Shown piece by piece: positions 45,775 to 55,190 of a DNA stretch of 64,000 nucleotides. Source of the DNA: Nitrosomonas sp. Nm84 (GTDB taxonomy: Bacteria; Pseudomonadota; Gammaproteobacteria; Burkholderiales; Nitrosomonadaceae); assembly GCF_003201565.1 (NCBI RefSeq), contig NZ_QJJP01000016.1, forward strand, positions 1 to 64,000. Reading direction: 5' to 3'. The stretch's first letter is position 1. Every line of letters begins with the position of its first letter. Both the position numbers and the translations under genes were made by a program. The notes under the pieces are model-generated. The model was not told the DNA's origin. It saw nothing but the letters and a program-made list of their open reading frames with translations, and ran no database searches.

Positions 45775-47451
45775 TCACCGAAGAGCACTCTCTTCTAGGT
45801 GCACCGCGACGTCTCCAGCGAGCATTGGTTTCGCGAACAAGTATCCTTGGAAAAAATCAACACCTTCTGAGCACAAGAAGTTCACTTGCGCTTCAGTCTC
45901 CACACCTTCGGCCACAACTTGTAGCTTCAAATTCTTGGCCAACATGATGATCGTGCGAACGAGAGTCGCATCGTCAGGATTCTCTACGCAGTCCTTGACG
46001 AACGACCGGTCGATTTTCAGAATCGAAAGCGGTAGCCTTCGCAGATAGCTCAAGCTTGAATATCCTACACCGAAGTCATCCACTGAGACTGTTACGCCGC
46101 TGTCAGAAAGAGAAGACAACACGCCGCATGCCGCTTCAACATCGCCCAACAAAACACCTTCAGTAATCTCCAAACCAATTTTTTCTAATGGTACGCCCGC
46201 CGCGCTGCAAGTTTCTCGAAAGTAGTGCTCAAAACCAGGCTCAAGCAATTGCTGCGCAGAAAGATTGACACTGAGGTGAAAGTCGATACCTCGGTCGAGC
46301 CAAGCCCGCTGCATCCGGCACGCTTCTTCAATCACCCAATTGCCAATGACGCGAATGAGGCCGGATTCTTCCGCCAATGGGATGAACTCGTCCGGAGAAA
46401 TGAGCCCACGCTCGCGGGAGTGCCATCGAAGCAGCGCCTCGGCAGAGCCGTAAACGCCCGATTGTGCATCAACAATGGGCTGTACGAGTAGTTCTAGCTC
46501 GCCATTGCGCACTGCAGCCTGAAGTTCGTTATAGACAAACAAGCGTCGATCCGCCGCATGTTGCAGTTCCTCCGTGTACCACTGGAACGCGTTCCGACCG
46601 AGCTTTTTTGCCTTGTAGAGCGCCGCGTCGGCATGCTTCATGAGCACGTCCTCCGCCGTCCCGTGCTCTGGCGACTGTGCAACGCCGATACTGCACGTGA
46701 TCATCAACGTCATTCCATTAATTGCGACCGGCTCTGCTACGATGCGCAGAAGCTCGGACGAAAACGCGCTGACCGCATCGGTACTTGTGTTACGAAGCAC
46801 AAAGATGAACTCGTCTCCACCGAGCCGACACACGAAGTCTTTCGGATCGCGCGCCTGCTCGAACCGGGCCGAGATCAGCTGGAGAAAGACATCTCCCACG
46901 CAGTGCCCGAGAGAGTCGTTGATTTGCTTGAACTGATCGAGATCAACGAAGAGTAGTGCGCAGGACTCGCCATTTTGAATGGGTTCCTCGAGAAACACTG
47001 AAAGCTGAGAGCGGTTTGGAAGTCCCGTCAGGTGGCAATGCTCCGCTAAATAAGCGATCTTTCGGAGTGCAGCGTTGCGCTCGGTGACGTCGATGCAAAT
47101 GCCGAGCACGCCCGGACCCGTCTCAGGACTATCGAACGGAACCTTCGTGGTCATCAAATCGCGAACATTGCCATCACAATCTGTAATCACTTCATTGATG
47201 TACTTGATCTTCCCTGACCGAAGCACTTCTAGATCGTCTCGGCGAAAGCCTGCAGCTTCTTCGGCGTTGGGTGCGAAGTCTGCGTCGCAGAGCTGGCAGA
47301 TTCGCTCAGCCGAAATTCCGTATGCCTTGGCCACCGCCTCATTGGCCAAGATGTAACGCCCCTCGGCATCCTTCGCGAAGATGAAATGAGGCACCAAATC
47401 TATCATTTGTCGAAAAAACGACGACGCGGCGGGAATCGATTTCTTTCTCAT
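45775..47451 (-). CDS. PAS-GGDEF-EAL cyclic di-GMP turnover protein
   Basis: 558 residues from ATG 47451 (ATG 47466 possible). One PAS domain (about 15-125, with KDAEGRYILANEAVAKAYGI), a GGDEF domain (about 135-295; CRLGGDEFIFVL intact) and an EAL domain (about 305-555; AEALLRW, LEITEG, DDFGVGYSSL, KIDRSF and AEGVE intact). It is not a close paralogue of the two at 12.6-19.8 kb. Its GC content and codon choice look higher than those of neighbouring genes, suggesting separate ancestry or transfer. Both catalytic activities are possible. Confidence 0.92.
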   Translation of the reverse strand: MRKKSIPAASSFFRQMIDLVPHFIFAKDAEGRYILANEAVAKAYGISAERICQLCDADFAPNAEEAAGFRRDDLEVLRSGKIKYINEVITDCDGNVRDLMTTKVPFDSPETGPGVLGICIDVTERNAALRKIAYLAEHCHLTGLPNRSQLSVFLEEPIQNGESCALLFVDLDQFKQINDSLGHCVGDVFLQLISARFEQARDPKDFVCRLGGDEFIFVLRNTSTDAVSAFSSELLRIVAEPVAINGMTLMITCSIGVAQSPEHGTAEDVLMKHADAALYKAKKLGRNAFQWYTEELQHAADRRLFVYNELQAAVRNGELELLVQPIVDAQSGVYGSAEALLRWHSRERGLISPDEFIPLAEESGLIRVIGNWVIEEACRMQRAWLDRGIDFHLSVNLSAQQLLEPGFEHYFRETCSAAGVPLEKIGLEITEGVLLGDVEAACGVLSSLSDSGVTVSVDDFGVGYSSLSYLRRLPLSILKIDRSFVKDCVENPDDATLVRTIIMLAKNLKLQVVAEGVETEAQVNFLCSEGVDFFQGYLFAKPMLAGDVAVHLEESALR

Positions 47452-47793
47452 AGCGTAAGCCCTCAATCAAGTATCAAGTAGATTGAAGTAGCCATCTGTT
47501 TGTACAACCCGAGAGTAAAATTAAGCTCTGCTATCATTAGTTAATCAACCGCAGGCGACTGATGAGTTGCTTGAAATTAATATAAATCTCATTGAGTGCT
47601 TGGTTATCAAGACCTCGCTAGAAACGCTTCGAACTGTGCACCAACTAAACCACTGAACCAAGCGTTTCCTTGCCTCCACTTAAGTCACTGAATGTTCTGG
47701 TATACAAGCATTCATACTTTACTGTACACCATAGCTGTTTAACAAAAATATTATCATGATATTTAGAAAATATCATGGTTATTTGCAGGGAGA
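47452..47793. other. intergenic region with a perfect palindrome
   Basis: No gene seen. At 47755-47777 there is a perfect 23-bp inverted repeat CATGATATTT-AGA-AAATATCATG. On the minus strand it is followed by ATAATATTTTTG, so it could be a weak terminator for a small gene ending at 47794, or an operator upstream of the TonB receptor. Confidence 0.5.
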
Positions 47794-48000
47794 TTAACCA
47801 AAATAAGCTCCAATAAGCCGTTTATGTAACTGCAAAATGTTCTCGGGAACCTTGGTAAATTCTTCATCAGAGAAAAAGCTCCCCCATAAAAACATCATCA
47901 GTGATTTGATTTCTTTAAGTTGCTTTCTTGAATAATGATAAATATCCTTGCGGGTATGCTTTCCGTCAAGACGCCATATCACAAGACTATTTGTTTTCAC
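47794..48000 (-). CDS. possible small protein, doubtful
   Basis: 68-residue frame with mixed charged and aromatic composition (WRLDGKHTRKDIYHYSRKQL), followed by a hairpin at 47755-47777. It overlaps the N-terminal coding part of the TonB receptor on the other strand by 45-66 bp, and I see no strong ribosome site. Treat as uncertain. Confidence 0.25.
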   Translation of the reverse strand: MKTNSLVIWRLDGKHTRKDIYHYSRKQLKEIKSLMMFLWGSFFSDEEFTKVPENILQLHKRLIGAYFG

Positions 48001-50082
48001 CGAACAATTTTAACCCATTGGCTTACAAGCGTTTTCTTTATTCTGTTAGCCGCCATCCCAGTCCCTGCTTTCGCCCAGGCCCAACAACTCCAGACAACCC
48101 AACCAGCCATCCTGGACGCCATCAACATCAACGCCACCCGCAGCGAGCGGTCACCGGCGCAGATTCCGAACAGTATCACGCAGATCACGCATACTCCGCA
48201 GCATCATTATCAGCCCGGCGCCACGCTGGATGAGTTTGCGCGCGGCACGCCGGGGGTTTTCTTTCAGAATCAGTTTAACTTTACGCAGGATTTGCGCATT
48301 GCGATTCGCGGTTTTGGCGCACGCTCGCCGTTTGGCGTGCGCGGCATTCAATTGCGTGTGGATGGCATTCCGGCAACGCTGCCGGACGGGCAAACGCAAC
48401 TGGATTCAATCGATCCTGCATTGATTGAGCGCATGGACATTGTACGCGGGCCTTCGGCGGCGCTGTACGGCAATGCATCCGGCGGACTGATTGACATCAC
48501 CACGCGCGAGGCACCGCCGGAAAAGCTTGTCATCATGCCGCGCCAGGTGTTTGGTCAGTATGGTTACTTGAAATCTGAACTGTTTATGGGCGGCCGCAAC
48601 GGCAATCTCGGCTACAGCCTGTTTGGCTCGCACTTGCAGCAAGACGGTTGGCGCGATCACAGCGCGATGCAGAACACATTTGCGCAAGCCAAGCTGAATC
48701 TTCAGACGAGCGTTGATTCCGACCTGATGTTGGTGTTTCGGGAATTCTATTCGCCGCTGTCCAAAGACCCGGGCGCCTTGACCAGCGCCGAAGTGCACGC
48801 CAATCCCCGGCAAGCCTCCGCACGCAACGTGCAGTACAACGCCGGCGAGGAGATCCGGCAGGAAGAAATGGGCGTGCGTTTTCGCAACAAACTGTCCGCA
48901 GGCAAGGAACTCACTGTCACCGCACACGTATTGCACCGCGATTTCAATAGCCGTCAGCCATTTTTTGACGGCGGGCAGGTGCAGTTTGATCGCTGGGTAG
49001 GCGGACTGATGGTGCAGTTTGTCAATGATCATATATTGTTCAATCGCCCCAATCGCTTTCTGGTCGGTGTCGATTACGGCGTGCAAAATGACAATCGGCA
49101 GCGCTTCAATAACAATTTCGGCGTAAGAGATTCGTTGAATCTCAGTCAAATCGAACGCGTGCAAAGCGTCGGACCGTTTTTCCGCAATGAGTGGAATATG
49201 GCGGACAAACTGGACTTGGTCATCGGCGGGCGCTGGGATTGGCTGAATTACCAGGTGAAAGACGCCTATAAAATTGACGGCAATCAATCCGGCGGCAGAA
49301 CGGTATCGCAAGCCAGCGGCTCAGCCGGGCTGGTGTATCACGTCACCGAACGGCAGCAGATTTACACCCATATCGCTTCAGTGTTTGAGGCGCCGACCAC
49401 CACCGAATTGCTCAACAACCCGACGGGAAGAGGCGGATTCAATCCTAATCTGAACGCGCAAACGTCGCTCAGCAATGAACTTGGCTTTCGCGGCAACTCA
49501 GCCGGATTTCAATACGATACCGCGGTGTTTTTCATCCGCACCTGGGATGAAATTACGCCGTTCGAGTTGCCGTCATCGCCGGGCCGGGCATTTTTCCGCA
49601 ACACCGGGCAATCACGCCGCATAGGTGTGGAAACACGTCTGGCCACGCCGGAATGGAAAGGTCTGCGTGGCGAAGTCAGTTACACGTACTCCAATTTTGA
49701 ATTTGAAAAGTATGTGGTGAACGACGCGAATCTGAAAGGCAACGTATTCCCCGGCATCCCCACGCACCGTTGGGAAGGGTTGGTGCGTTACGCGCATCCC
49801 CTTGGTTTTTTCGGGCAAGTTCACGCGCAGCGTGTGGGTGAATTTTTTGTCAATGACACCAATACCGCCACCAATCACGCCTATAATCTGGGACAATTGT
49901 TGCTGGGCTGGGAAGCAAAGCGCAACGGCATCGAAGGTTCCGTGTTTGTCGGCATCAATAATCTGTTCGATGCCCAGTATAACGCCAACACCCGCATCAA
50001 TGCCGCGCTGGGGCGCTATTTTGAACCGGGGCCGCCGCTGAATGTGTTTGGCGGCGTGCGCGTTCGTATCGTGGCATTCTGA
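47956..50082 (+). CDS. TonB-dependent outer-membrane receptor
   Basis: About 708 residues from ATG 47956; ATG 47935 is in the same frame and neither has a clear ribosome site. Signal peptide ends near PVPAFAQA. Plug domain (about 45-165) with RIAIRGFGARSPFGVRGIQL and VRGPSAALYGNASGGLIDI; then a 22-strand barrel rich in aromatic and Asn residues; ends in Phe (VRIVAF), the usual beta-barrel C terminus. It transports a siderophore, heme, vitamin or metal complex by TonB energy; ligand not predictable. No FecIR sigma/anti-sigma pair or ABC importer is adjacent. Confidence 0.92.
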   Translation: MLSVKTPYHKTICFHRTILTHWLTSVFFILLAAIPVPAFAQAQQLQTTQPAILDAININATRSERSPAQIPNSITQITHTPQHHYQPGATLDEFARGTPGVFFQNQFNFTQDLRIAIRGFGARSPFGVRGIQLRVDGIPATLPDGQTQLDSIDPALIERMDIVRGPSAALYGNASGGLIDITTREAPPEKLVIMPRQVFGQYGYLKSELFMGGRNGNLGYSLFGSHLQQDGWRDHSAMQNTFAQAKLNLQTSVDSDLMLVFREFYSPLSKDPGALTSAEVHANPRQASARNVQYNAGEEIRQEEMGVRFRNKLSAGKELTVTAHVLHRDFNSRQPFFDGGQVQFDRWVGGLMVQFVNDHILFNRPNRFLVGVDYGVQNDNRQRFNNNFGVRDSLNLSQIERVQSVGPFFRNEWNMADKLDLVIGGRWDWLNYQVKDAYKIDGNQSGGRTVSQASGSAGLVYHVTERQQIYTHIASVFEAPTTTELLNNPTGRGGFNPNLNAQTSLSNELGFRGNSAGFQYDTAVFFIRTWDEITPFELPSSPGRAFFRNTGQSRRIGVETRLATPEWKGLRGEVSYTYSNFEFEKYVVNDANLKGNVFPGIPTHRWEGLVRYAHPLGFFGQVHAQRVGEFFVNDTNTATNHAYNLGQLLLGWEAKRNGIEGSVFVGINNLFDAQYNANTRINAALGRYFEPGPPLNVFGGVRVRIVAF

Positions 50083-50173
50083 ACGCCACATGTATTAAGA
50101 CCTCCCAGCAGAAATGCCACATTGATACCCGTTATTGGTTACTCGTAGCACGCTTTCCACAAAGGAATTTGAC

Positions 50174-51172
50174 ATGATCACCGCCGCACTTTACGACGCG
50201 AAACCGTATGACCGCGAATACTTCGACCGTGCCTTGGGCAGCGAGCGCATCGCTTGGCAATTTCATGAATTCCGCCTTGGCGCGCAAACCGCTGCCACCG
50301 CCGCCGGGATGCACGTGGTGTGCGTCTTTGTCAACGACCATGTGGACCGCACCTGTATCGCCGGACTTGCCAAAGGTGGCGTGAAGCTCATTGCGCTACG
50401 CTGCGCCGGGTTCAACAATGTTGATCTTAAGGCTGCTCAGGAATTCGGTATCGCCGTCGTGCGCGTGCCCGCCTACTCACCCCACGCCGTCGCGGAACAC
50501 GCCATCGGCCTGCTGCTCACGCTCAACCGCCACATCCACCGCGCCTACAACCGCGTCCGTGAACACAACTTCTCACTCAATGGACTGGTCGGCTTCGATC
50601 TCGTCGGCAAAACCGTGGGTATTATCGGTACAGGCAAGATCGGGCGCATCGCTGCCCAAATCTTTCGCGGCTTCGGCTGCCGCGTCATTGCCCACGACCT
50701 CATACCGAACACAGATTGGGCCGCTCAACAAGGCGTTGAATACACTTCCCTGCCCGCGTTACTGCAAAACAGCGACATCATTTCCCTGCATCTGCCGCTC
50801 ACCCCGGAGACTTTTCACTGCTTCCGCCGCGACACCCTACAACAGATGAAGCACGGTGCCTACCTGATCAACACCAGCCGCGGCAAACTCATTGACACGA
50901 CCGCGCTGCTCGATGCGCTCAAAACAGGCCACCTCGGCGGTGTCGCGCTGGATGTCTACGAGGAGGAAGAAGGCGTGTTCTTTGAAGACCATTCCGAGCA
51001 TCTGTTGCAAGACGACGAGCTCAATCTCCTGCTCACCTTTCCCAACGTGCTCATCACCTCGCACCAGGCGTTTCTGACGCGTGAAGCCCTCGGTGAAATC
51101 GCGCGTGTTACCACCGAAAACATTCTCCGGCTGGATGCCGGTCATTCACCGCTGGACGGGACAGCGCTTTAA
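50174..51172 (+). CDS. ldhA: D-lactate dehydrogenase, fermentative type
   Basis: 332 residues from ATG 50174, with AAGGAA 7-12 nt upstream; the longer frame to 50135 is disfavoured. Strong resemblance to E. coli LdhA: VNDHVDR, LIALRCAGFNNVDL, VRVPAYSPHAVAEHAIG, NAD motif IIGTGKIG, catalytic Arg in NTSRGKLID, the Glu-containing DVYEEEEGVFFEDHS and His in TSHQAFLT. It reduces pyruvate to D-lactate with NADH. The TAA stop overlaps the end of a repeat element. 91 bp after the TonB receptor, same strand. Confidence 0.9.
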   Translation: MITAALYDAKPYDREYFDRALGSERIAWQFHEFRLGAQTAATAAGMHVVCVFVNDHVDRTCIAGLAKGGVKLIALRCAGFNNVDLKAAQEFGIAVVRVPAYSPHAVAEHAIGLLLTLNRHIHRAYNRVREHNFSLNGLVGFDLVGKTVGIIGTGKIGRIAAQIFRGFGCRVIAHDLIPNTDWAAQQGVEYTSLPALLQNSDIISLHLPLTPETFHCFRRDTLQQMKHGAYLINTSRGKLIDTTALLDALKTGHLGGVALDVYEEEEGVFFEDHSEHLLQDDELNLLLTFPNVLITSHQAFLTREALGEIARVTTENILRLDAGHSPLDGTAL

Positions 51173-51316
51173 CAGGTTGTTGAAAAACTATCTGCGTTGC
51201 CGCTGCGGTGTTAAAGACAGGCTCAAAATGCTCATTTATTAAGCATAAGCTGCGCTTTTTCGCCCGCTTTTGCCTTGCATCGGCTGCCTCGAATACGTTT
51301 TTCAACGACCTGTTAA
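51171..51316. repeat. MITE-like inverted-repeat element, copy 3 (inverted, diverged)
   Basis: Inverted orientation compared with copies 1, 2 and 4. Ends TAACAGG and CCTGTTA with the inner AACAGGTTGTTGAAAAAC. The most diverged full copy. Its left end overlaps the TAA stop of ldhA. Confidence 0.85.
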
Positions 51317-51432
51317 TACCTGGGAAACCCTGATCGTTTTGCAACCACCCGCTAACACGTATTGAGACCAACCAGCAGTGATGATACATTGGCAGCAACT
51401 ATTCTAAGATCTATTGGAAGGAGAAAAAGAAA

Positions 51433-52560
51433 ATGATCCGCGAACGCTCAATCTTGATATTTCTAATGCTGATTTCATTCAGCATCAGTTGTTTCTTCGC
51501 ATCCGGCACGCAAGCACAACGCATCCAAACAGAATTTGATGTTCAGCTAGTCGCCGATAAATTACAATTCCCCTGGGGAATGGCTTTCATGCCTGATGGC
51601 AATGTGCTGGTGACAGAACGTATCGGTCAGTTGCGTATGATCACGCCCGATGGTCGCGTATCTGCGCCGATCAAAGGCGTTCCTGCCGTGTTCGCACAAC
51701 AGCAAGGCGGCTTATTGGATGTGGCGTTGGATCCGGAGTTTTCCAAGAATCGTTTGATCTATCTGTCCTATGCCGAACCCGAGGGCGCCAAAGCCAGTAC
51801 TGCCATAGCCAGAGCCGAGCTGATTGACGGTCGTCTGGAGAAATTGCAAGTCATCTTCCGCCAGCTGCCAAAAACTGTGGGCGCAGTACATTTTGGCTCA
51901 CGCTTGGTATTTGCACCGGACGGCAACCTTTTTATCACCTTAGGCGACCGTGGTGATTACATGGATGAAGCGCAGCGACTGAACAACCACTTCGGCAAAA
52001 TCATCCGCATTCGCCCTGACGGTTCGGTGCCCGCCGACAATCCCTTTGTCAATGATTCCCAAGCCAAACCGGAAATCTGGTCGTATGGTCACCGCAGCGT
52101 TCAAGGCGCCGTTATTCACCCAAAAACTGGCGAGCTATGGATTCATGAGCATGGCCCCAAAGGCGGCGATGAAATCAATATTCCCAAACCCGGAAAAAAC
52201 TACGGCTGGCCCAAAGCCAATTACGGCAGCCATTACTCGGGTGCTCCGATCAAAGACGAACATACTGAGCAAGGCTTTGAAGAGCCAATTTATTATTGGA
52301 CGCCTTCGATTGCACCTTCCGGCATGGCGTTCTATACCGGCAATCAGTTTCCAGGATGGCGTGACAATCTGTTTGTCGGTGCACTCGCGGGAAGGCACCT
52401 ATCCCGACTATCGACGGACGGCAAGCGCATTCTCGGCGAAGAACAACTATTAACGCAAACAGTCCGCTTCCGCGATGTTGAACAAGGCCCGGATGGCGCA
52501 TTGTATGTATTGACGGATGAAGAAAACGGTAAATTGTTAAAGCTGGTACCGAAGCAATAA
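51433..52560 (+). CDS. PQQ-dependent sugar dehydrogenase-like protein (Gdh-B/YliI family)
   Basis: 375 residues with a signal peptide (SILIFLMLISFSISCFFASGTQA). Six-bladed beta-propeller of the soluble aldose dehydrogenase family: LQFPWGMAFMPDGNVLVTER, GLLDVALDPEF, FGSRLVFAPDGNLFITLGDRG, SYGHRSVQG, LWIHEHGPKGGDEIN, NYGWPKANYG, and SIAPSGMAFYTG. His and Arg of GHR, the catalytic base in this family, are present. It oxidises aldoses in the periplasm if PQQ is available; PQQ synthesis genes are not in this window. A GGAAGGAG ribosome site precedes the start. Confidence 0.9.
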   Translation: MIRERSILIFLMLISFSISCFFASGTQAQRIQTEFDVQLVADKLQFPWGMAFMPDGNVLVTERIGQLRMITPDGRVSAPIKGVPAVFAQQQGGLLDVALDPEFSKNRLIYLSYAEPEGAKASTAIARAELIDGRLEKLQVIFRQLPKTVGAVHFGSRLVFAPDGNLFITLGDRGDYMDEAQRLNNHFGKIIRIRPDGSVPADNPFVNDSQAKPEIWSYGHRSVQGAVIHPKTGELWIHEHGPKGGDEINIPKPGKNYGWPKANYGSHYSGAPIKDEHTEQGFEEPIYYWTPSIAPSGMAFYTGNQFPGWRDNLFVGALAGRHLSRLSTDGKRILGEEQLLTQTVRFRDVEQGPDGALYVLTDEENGKLLKLVPKQ

Positions 52561-52648
52561 AAAACCTTACATAGGCATTGTTTGTTTTGCAAACGCTGAT
52601 AATTAAGAAAACAAAATTCGAACGCACGCTTACATTTTGGATAGCTGT

Positions 52649-52705
52649 TATTTCGAGCGTTCTACATTGTTAATTGATGAAGATTCCTCACTACGCTCGG
52701 AATAA
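52649..52705. repeat. REP-like palindromic element
   Basis: TTATTTCGAGCG pairs with CGCTCGGAATAA (one mismatch), with inner GATTCCTCACT related to the repeat at 21571-21635. Lies 89 bp after the sugar dehydrogenase stop and could terminate its transcript. Confidence 0.55.
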
Positions 52706-52739
52706 GTGAGCAAACTCTATTTAGTATGCTTGTACAATC

Positions 52740-52887
52740 TAACAGGCCAATGGAAAAACGTTTTCGAGGCAGCCGATACAAGGCAAAAACAGGCGATAAA
52801 GCGCAGTTTATGCGTAATAAATGAGCATTTTGAGCTTGTTTTTAACAACGTAGCGGCAACGCAGATAGTTTTTCAACGGCCTGTTAA
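52740..52887. repeat. MITE-like inverted-repeat element, copy 4
   Basis: Ends TAACAGG and CCTGTTA; internal terminal repeat altered at one end (CCAATGGAAAAAC). Same orientation as copies 1 and 2 and nearly identical in the interior. It lies just upstream of ppk, 63 bp before its start, and could affect expression of ppk. Confidence 0.9.
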
Positions 52888-52950
52888 AAAGTACGCTAGA
52901 ATGCCTCGCAGCATGTTTCTTCCACTTATCTTTCCTAACAGCCACTATTG

Positions 52951-55026
52951 ATGGATATCGTCGATCTCAAGAACCCCACGTTATATATCAATCGCGAATT
53001 GAGTTTGCTTGAATTCAACCGGCGCGTCATCGAACAGGCAAAAGATGAAAGCCTGCCGCTGCTGGAGAGGTTGCGGTTTTTATGTATTGCCAGTACCAAT
53101 CTGGATGAATTCTTTGAAATACGCGTCGCCGGTTTGAAGCAGCAAGTCAAGTACGGTTCGACACAGACGGGCGCGGATAACCTGTCTCCGGCCGAGGTGC
53201 TGGCGCGCGTCAGCGAAACAGCCCATCAGTTTGTCGAAGAGCAATACAATGTCTGGAATGACATGATCATTCCTGCATTGACCAAGGATAAAATCCGGCT
53301 ATTGCGCCGCGCCCACTGGAAACCTCAACTCATTCGTTGGATACACCGCTACTTCAAGGATGAAGTATTGCCGGTGCTGAGTCCGCTTGGCCTGGACCCG
53401 TCACATCCATTCCCGAGAGTATTGAACAAGAACCTGTACTTCATCATATCGCTGGAAGGAAAGGACGCCTTCGGCAGAGATTCGGGATTAGCCATCGTAC
53501 AGGCACCACGTTCGTTGCCGAGGGTAATTCATATTCCGGCAAAATATAGTGGCGGGAATCACGATTTTGTCATGCTTTCATCGATTATCCATGCGCATGT
53601 CAGCGATCTGTTTCCCGGCATGAGCGCGACCGGTTGTTATCAGTTCAAAGTCACGCGTGATAGCGACTTGCTGATCGACGACGAAGAAATTGACGACCTG
53701 TTGCGTGCGCTTGAAGGCGAATTGCCGTCACGGCGATTCAGCGATGCAGTACGTCTGGAAGTTGCCGACAATTGCCCGGACAACCTGAGTCATTTTCTGT
53801 TACAAAAATTTGAATTGCAACCAAGCGATCTGTATCAGGTCAACGGCCCCGTCAATCTGGGACGTTTACTCGCCATCTGCGATCTGGTTGACCGTCCGGA
53901 ACTGAAATTTGCCGGATTTACACCGGATGTGCCGAAGCGTTTGTTGAAGAATTCCAATATTTTTGATGCGCTGCACAATGGCGACATCCTGCTACACCAT
54001 CCCTTTCAGTCGTTTGCACCGGTCATTGATTTTTTGCGCCAGGCTGCCGCCGATCCCAACGTGTTATCCATCAAGCAGACGCTTTATCGCACTGGTGTCG
54101 ATTCCGCAGTCGTCGAAATATTGAAGATTGCAGCGCGCGCCGGCAAGGAAGTCACCGTGGTGATCGAATTGCGAGCACGCTTCGATGAAGAAGCCAATAT
54201 CGAGTTGGCCAGTGAATTACAACAAGCCGGCGCACATGTGGTTTATGGCGTGGTTAATTATAAAACTCATGCCAAGATGATCCTGGTCGTGAGAAGAGAA
54301 GGCCGCACTTTGCGCCGCTACGTTCATTTGGGAACCGGCAATTATCATGCTCGGACTGCACGCGTGTATACCGACTACGGCCTGCTGAGCTGCGACAAGG
54401 CGATTGGCGAAGATGTCAACAAACTGTTCCATCAGCTGACCGGCTTGGGTCGTGCGGGTAAATTGAAAAAGCTGTTACAGTCCCCGTTCACTCTGCATAA
54501 GGGAATACTGAGCTATATCGAAAAAGAAATCAGCGCTGCCAACGAAGGAAAAAAAGCCTGGATTATTGCCAAAATGAATGCACTGGTCGATCCGGAAATC
54601 ATCGCTGCTTTGTATAAGGCTTCGCAAGCAGGCGTTAAAATTGATCTGATCATTCGCGGCATATGCTGCCTGCGGCCGGGGATCAAAGGCGTCTCGGAGA
54701 CTATTAATGTACGTTCCATCGTAGGTCGTTTTCTGGAGCACACCCGTGTTTATTATTTTCATAATAGCGGCGAAGAACTGGTGTTTTGCTCCAGCGCTGA
54801 CTGGATGACACGGAATTTACATCACCGCGTCGAAGTGTGTTTTCCGATCGAGGAAAAACGCACCAGCGATACCGTGATCGAATACGGATTATTAAGCTAT
54901 TTGTCAGACAACATGCAGGCCTGGCAATTACAAAGCGACGGTTCGTATAAGCGCTTAAAACCCGGCACTTCCAAACCACGTTCGGCACAGCAACTATTAT
55001 TGGAACATTATTGCGATTTGTCTTAA
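52951..55026 (+). CDS. ppk: polyphosphate kinase 1
   Basis: 691 residues from ATG 52951. It reversibly makes polyphosphate from ATP. Family blocks are visible: YINRELSLLEFNRRVIEQA at the N terminus, PYQSF-like HHPFQSFAPVIDFL, KQTLYRTG, and the catalytic VNYKTHAKMILVVRREG with the autophosphorylated His, followed by YVHLGTGNYHARTARVYTDYGLL. A second conserved His occurs in the C-terminal half (YYFHNSGEEL). ppx is not adjacent. No good ribosome site is visible; the repeat element sits upstream. Confidence 0.95.
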   Translation: MDIVDLKNPTLYINRELSLLEFNRRVIEQAKDESLPLLERLRFLCIASTNLDEFFEIRVAGLKQQVKYGSTQTGADNLSPAEVLARVSETAHQFVEEQYNVWNDMIIPALTKDKIRLLRRAHWKPQLIRWIHRYFKDEVLPVLSPLGLDPSHPFPRVLNKNLYFIISLEGKDAFGRDSGLAIVQAPRSLPRVIHIPAKYSGGNHDFVMLSSIIHAHVSDLFPGMSATGCYQFKVTRDSDLLIDDEEIDDLLRALEGELPSRRFSDAVRLEVADNCPDNLSHFLLQKFELQPSDLYQVNGPVNLGRLLAICDLVDRPELKFAGFTPDVPKRLLKNSNIFDALHNGDILLHHPFQSFAPVIDFLRQAAADPNVLSIKQTLYRTGVDSAVVEILKIAARAGKEVTVVIELRARFDEEANIELASELQQAGAHVVYGVVNYKTHAKMILVVRREGRTLRRYVHLGTGNYHARTARVYTDYGLLSCDKAIGEDVNKLFHQLTGLGRAGKLKKLLQSPFTLHKGILSYIEKEISAANEGKKAWIIAKMNALVDPEIIAALYKASQAGVKIDLIIRGICCLRPGIKGVSETINVRSIVGRFLEHTRVYYFHNSGEELVFCSSADWMTRNLHHRVEVCFPIEEKRTSDTVIEYGLLSYLSDNMQAWQLQSDGSYKRLKPGTSKPRSAQQLLLEHYCDLS

Positions 55027-55190
55027 CAAACCTGCTAAGGATCGCTACGTACAAACATCAGTCGCGGAATTTGTGCTGCATGAGTTCAAGAAACGCTTCA
55101 TAAGAAATGGGGCTACTGAAATAGTAACTCTGATGAAAATAATATTCATACTGTGGATCGCTTCATCCACGCAGAATCGATTGATTCAGG

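Noticed and set aside
48406..49311. 301-codon minus-strand frame
   Set aside because: Antisense to the TonB receptor; no ribosome site or domain.
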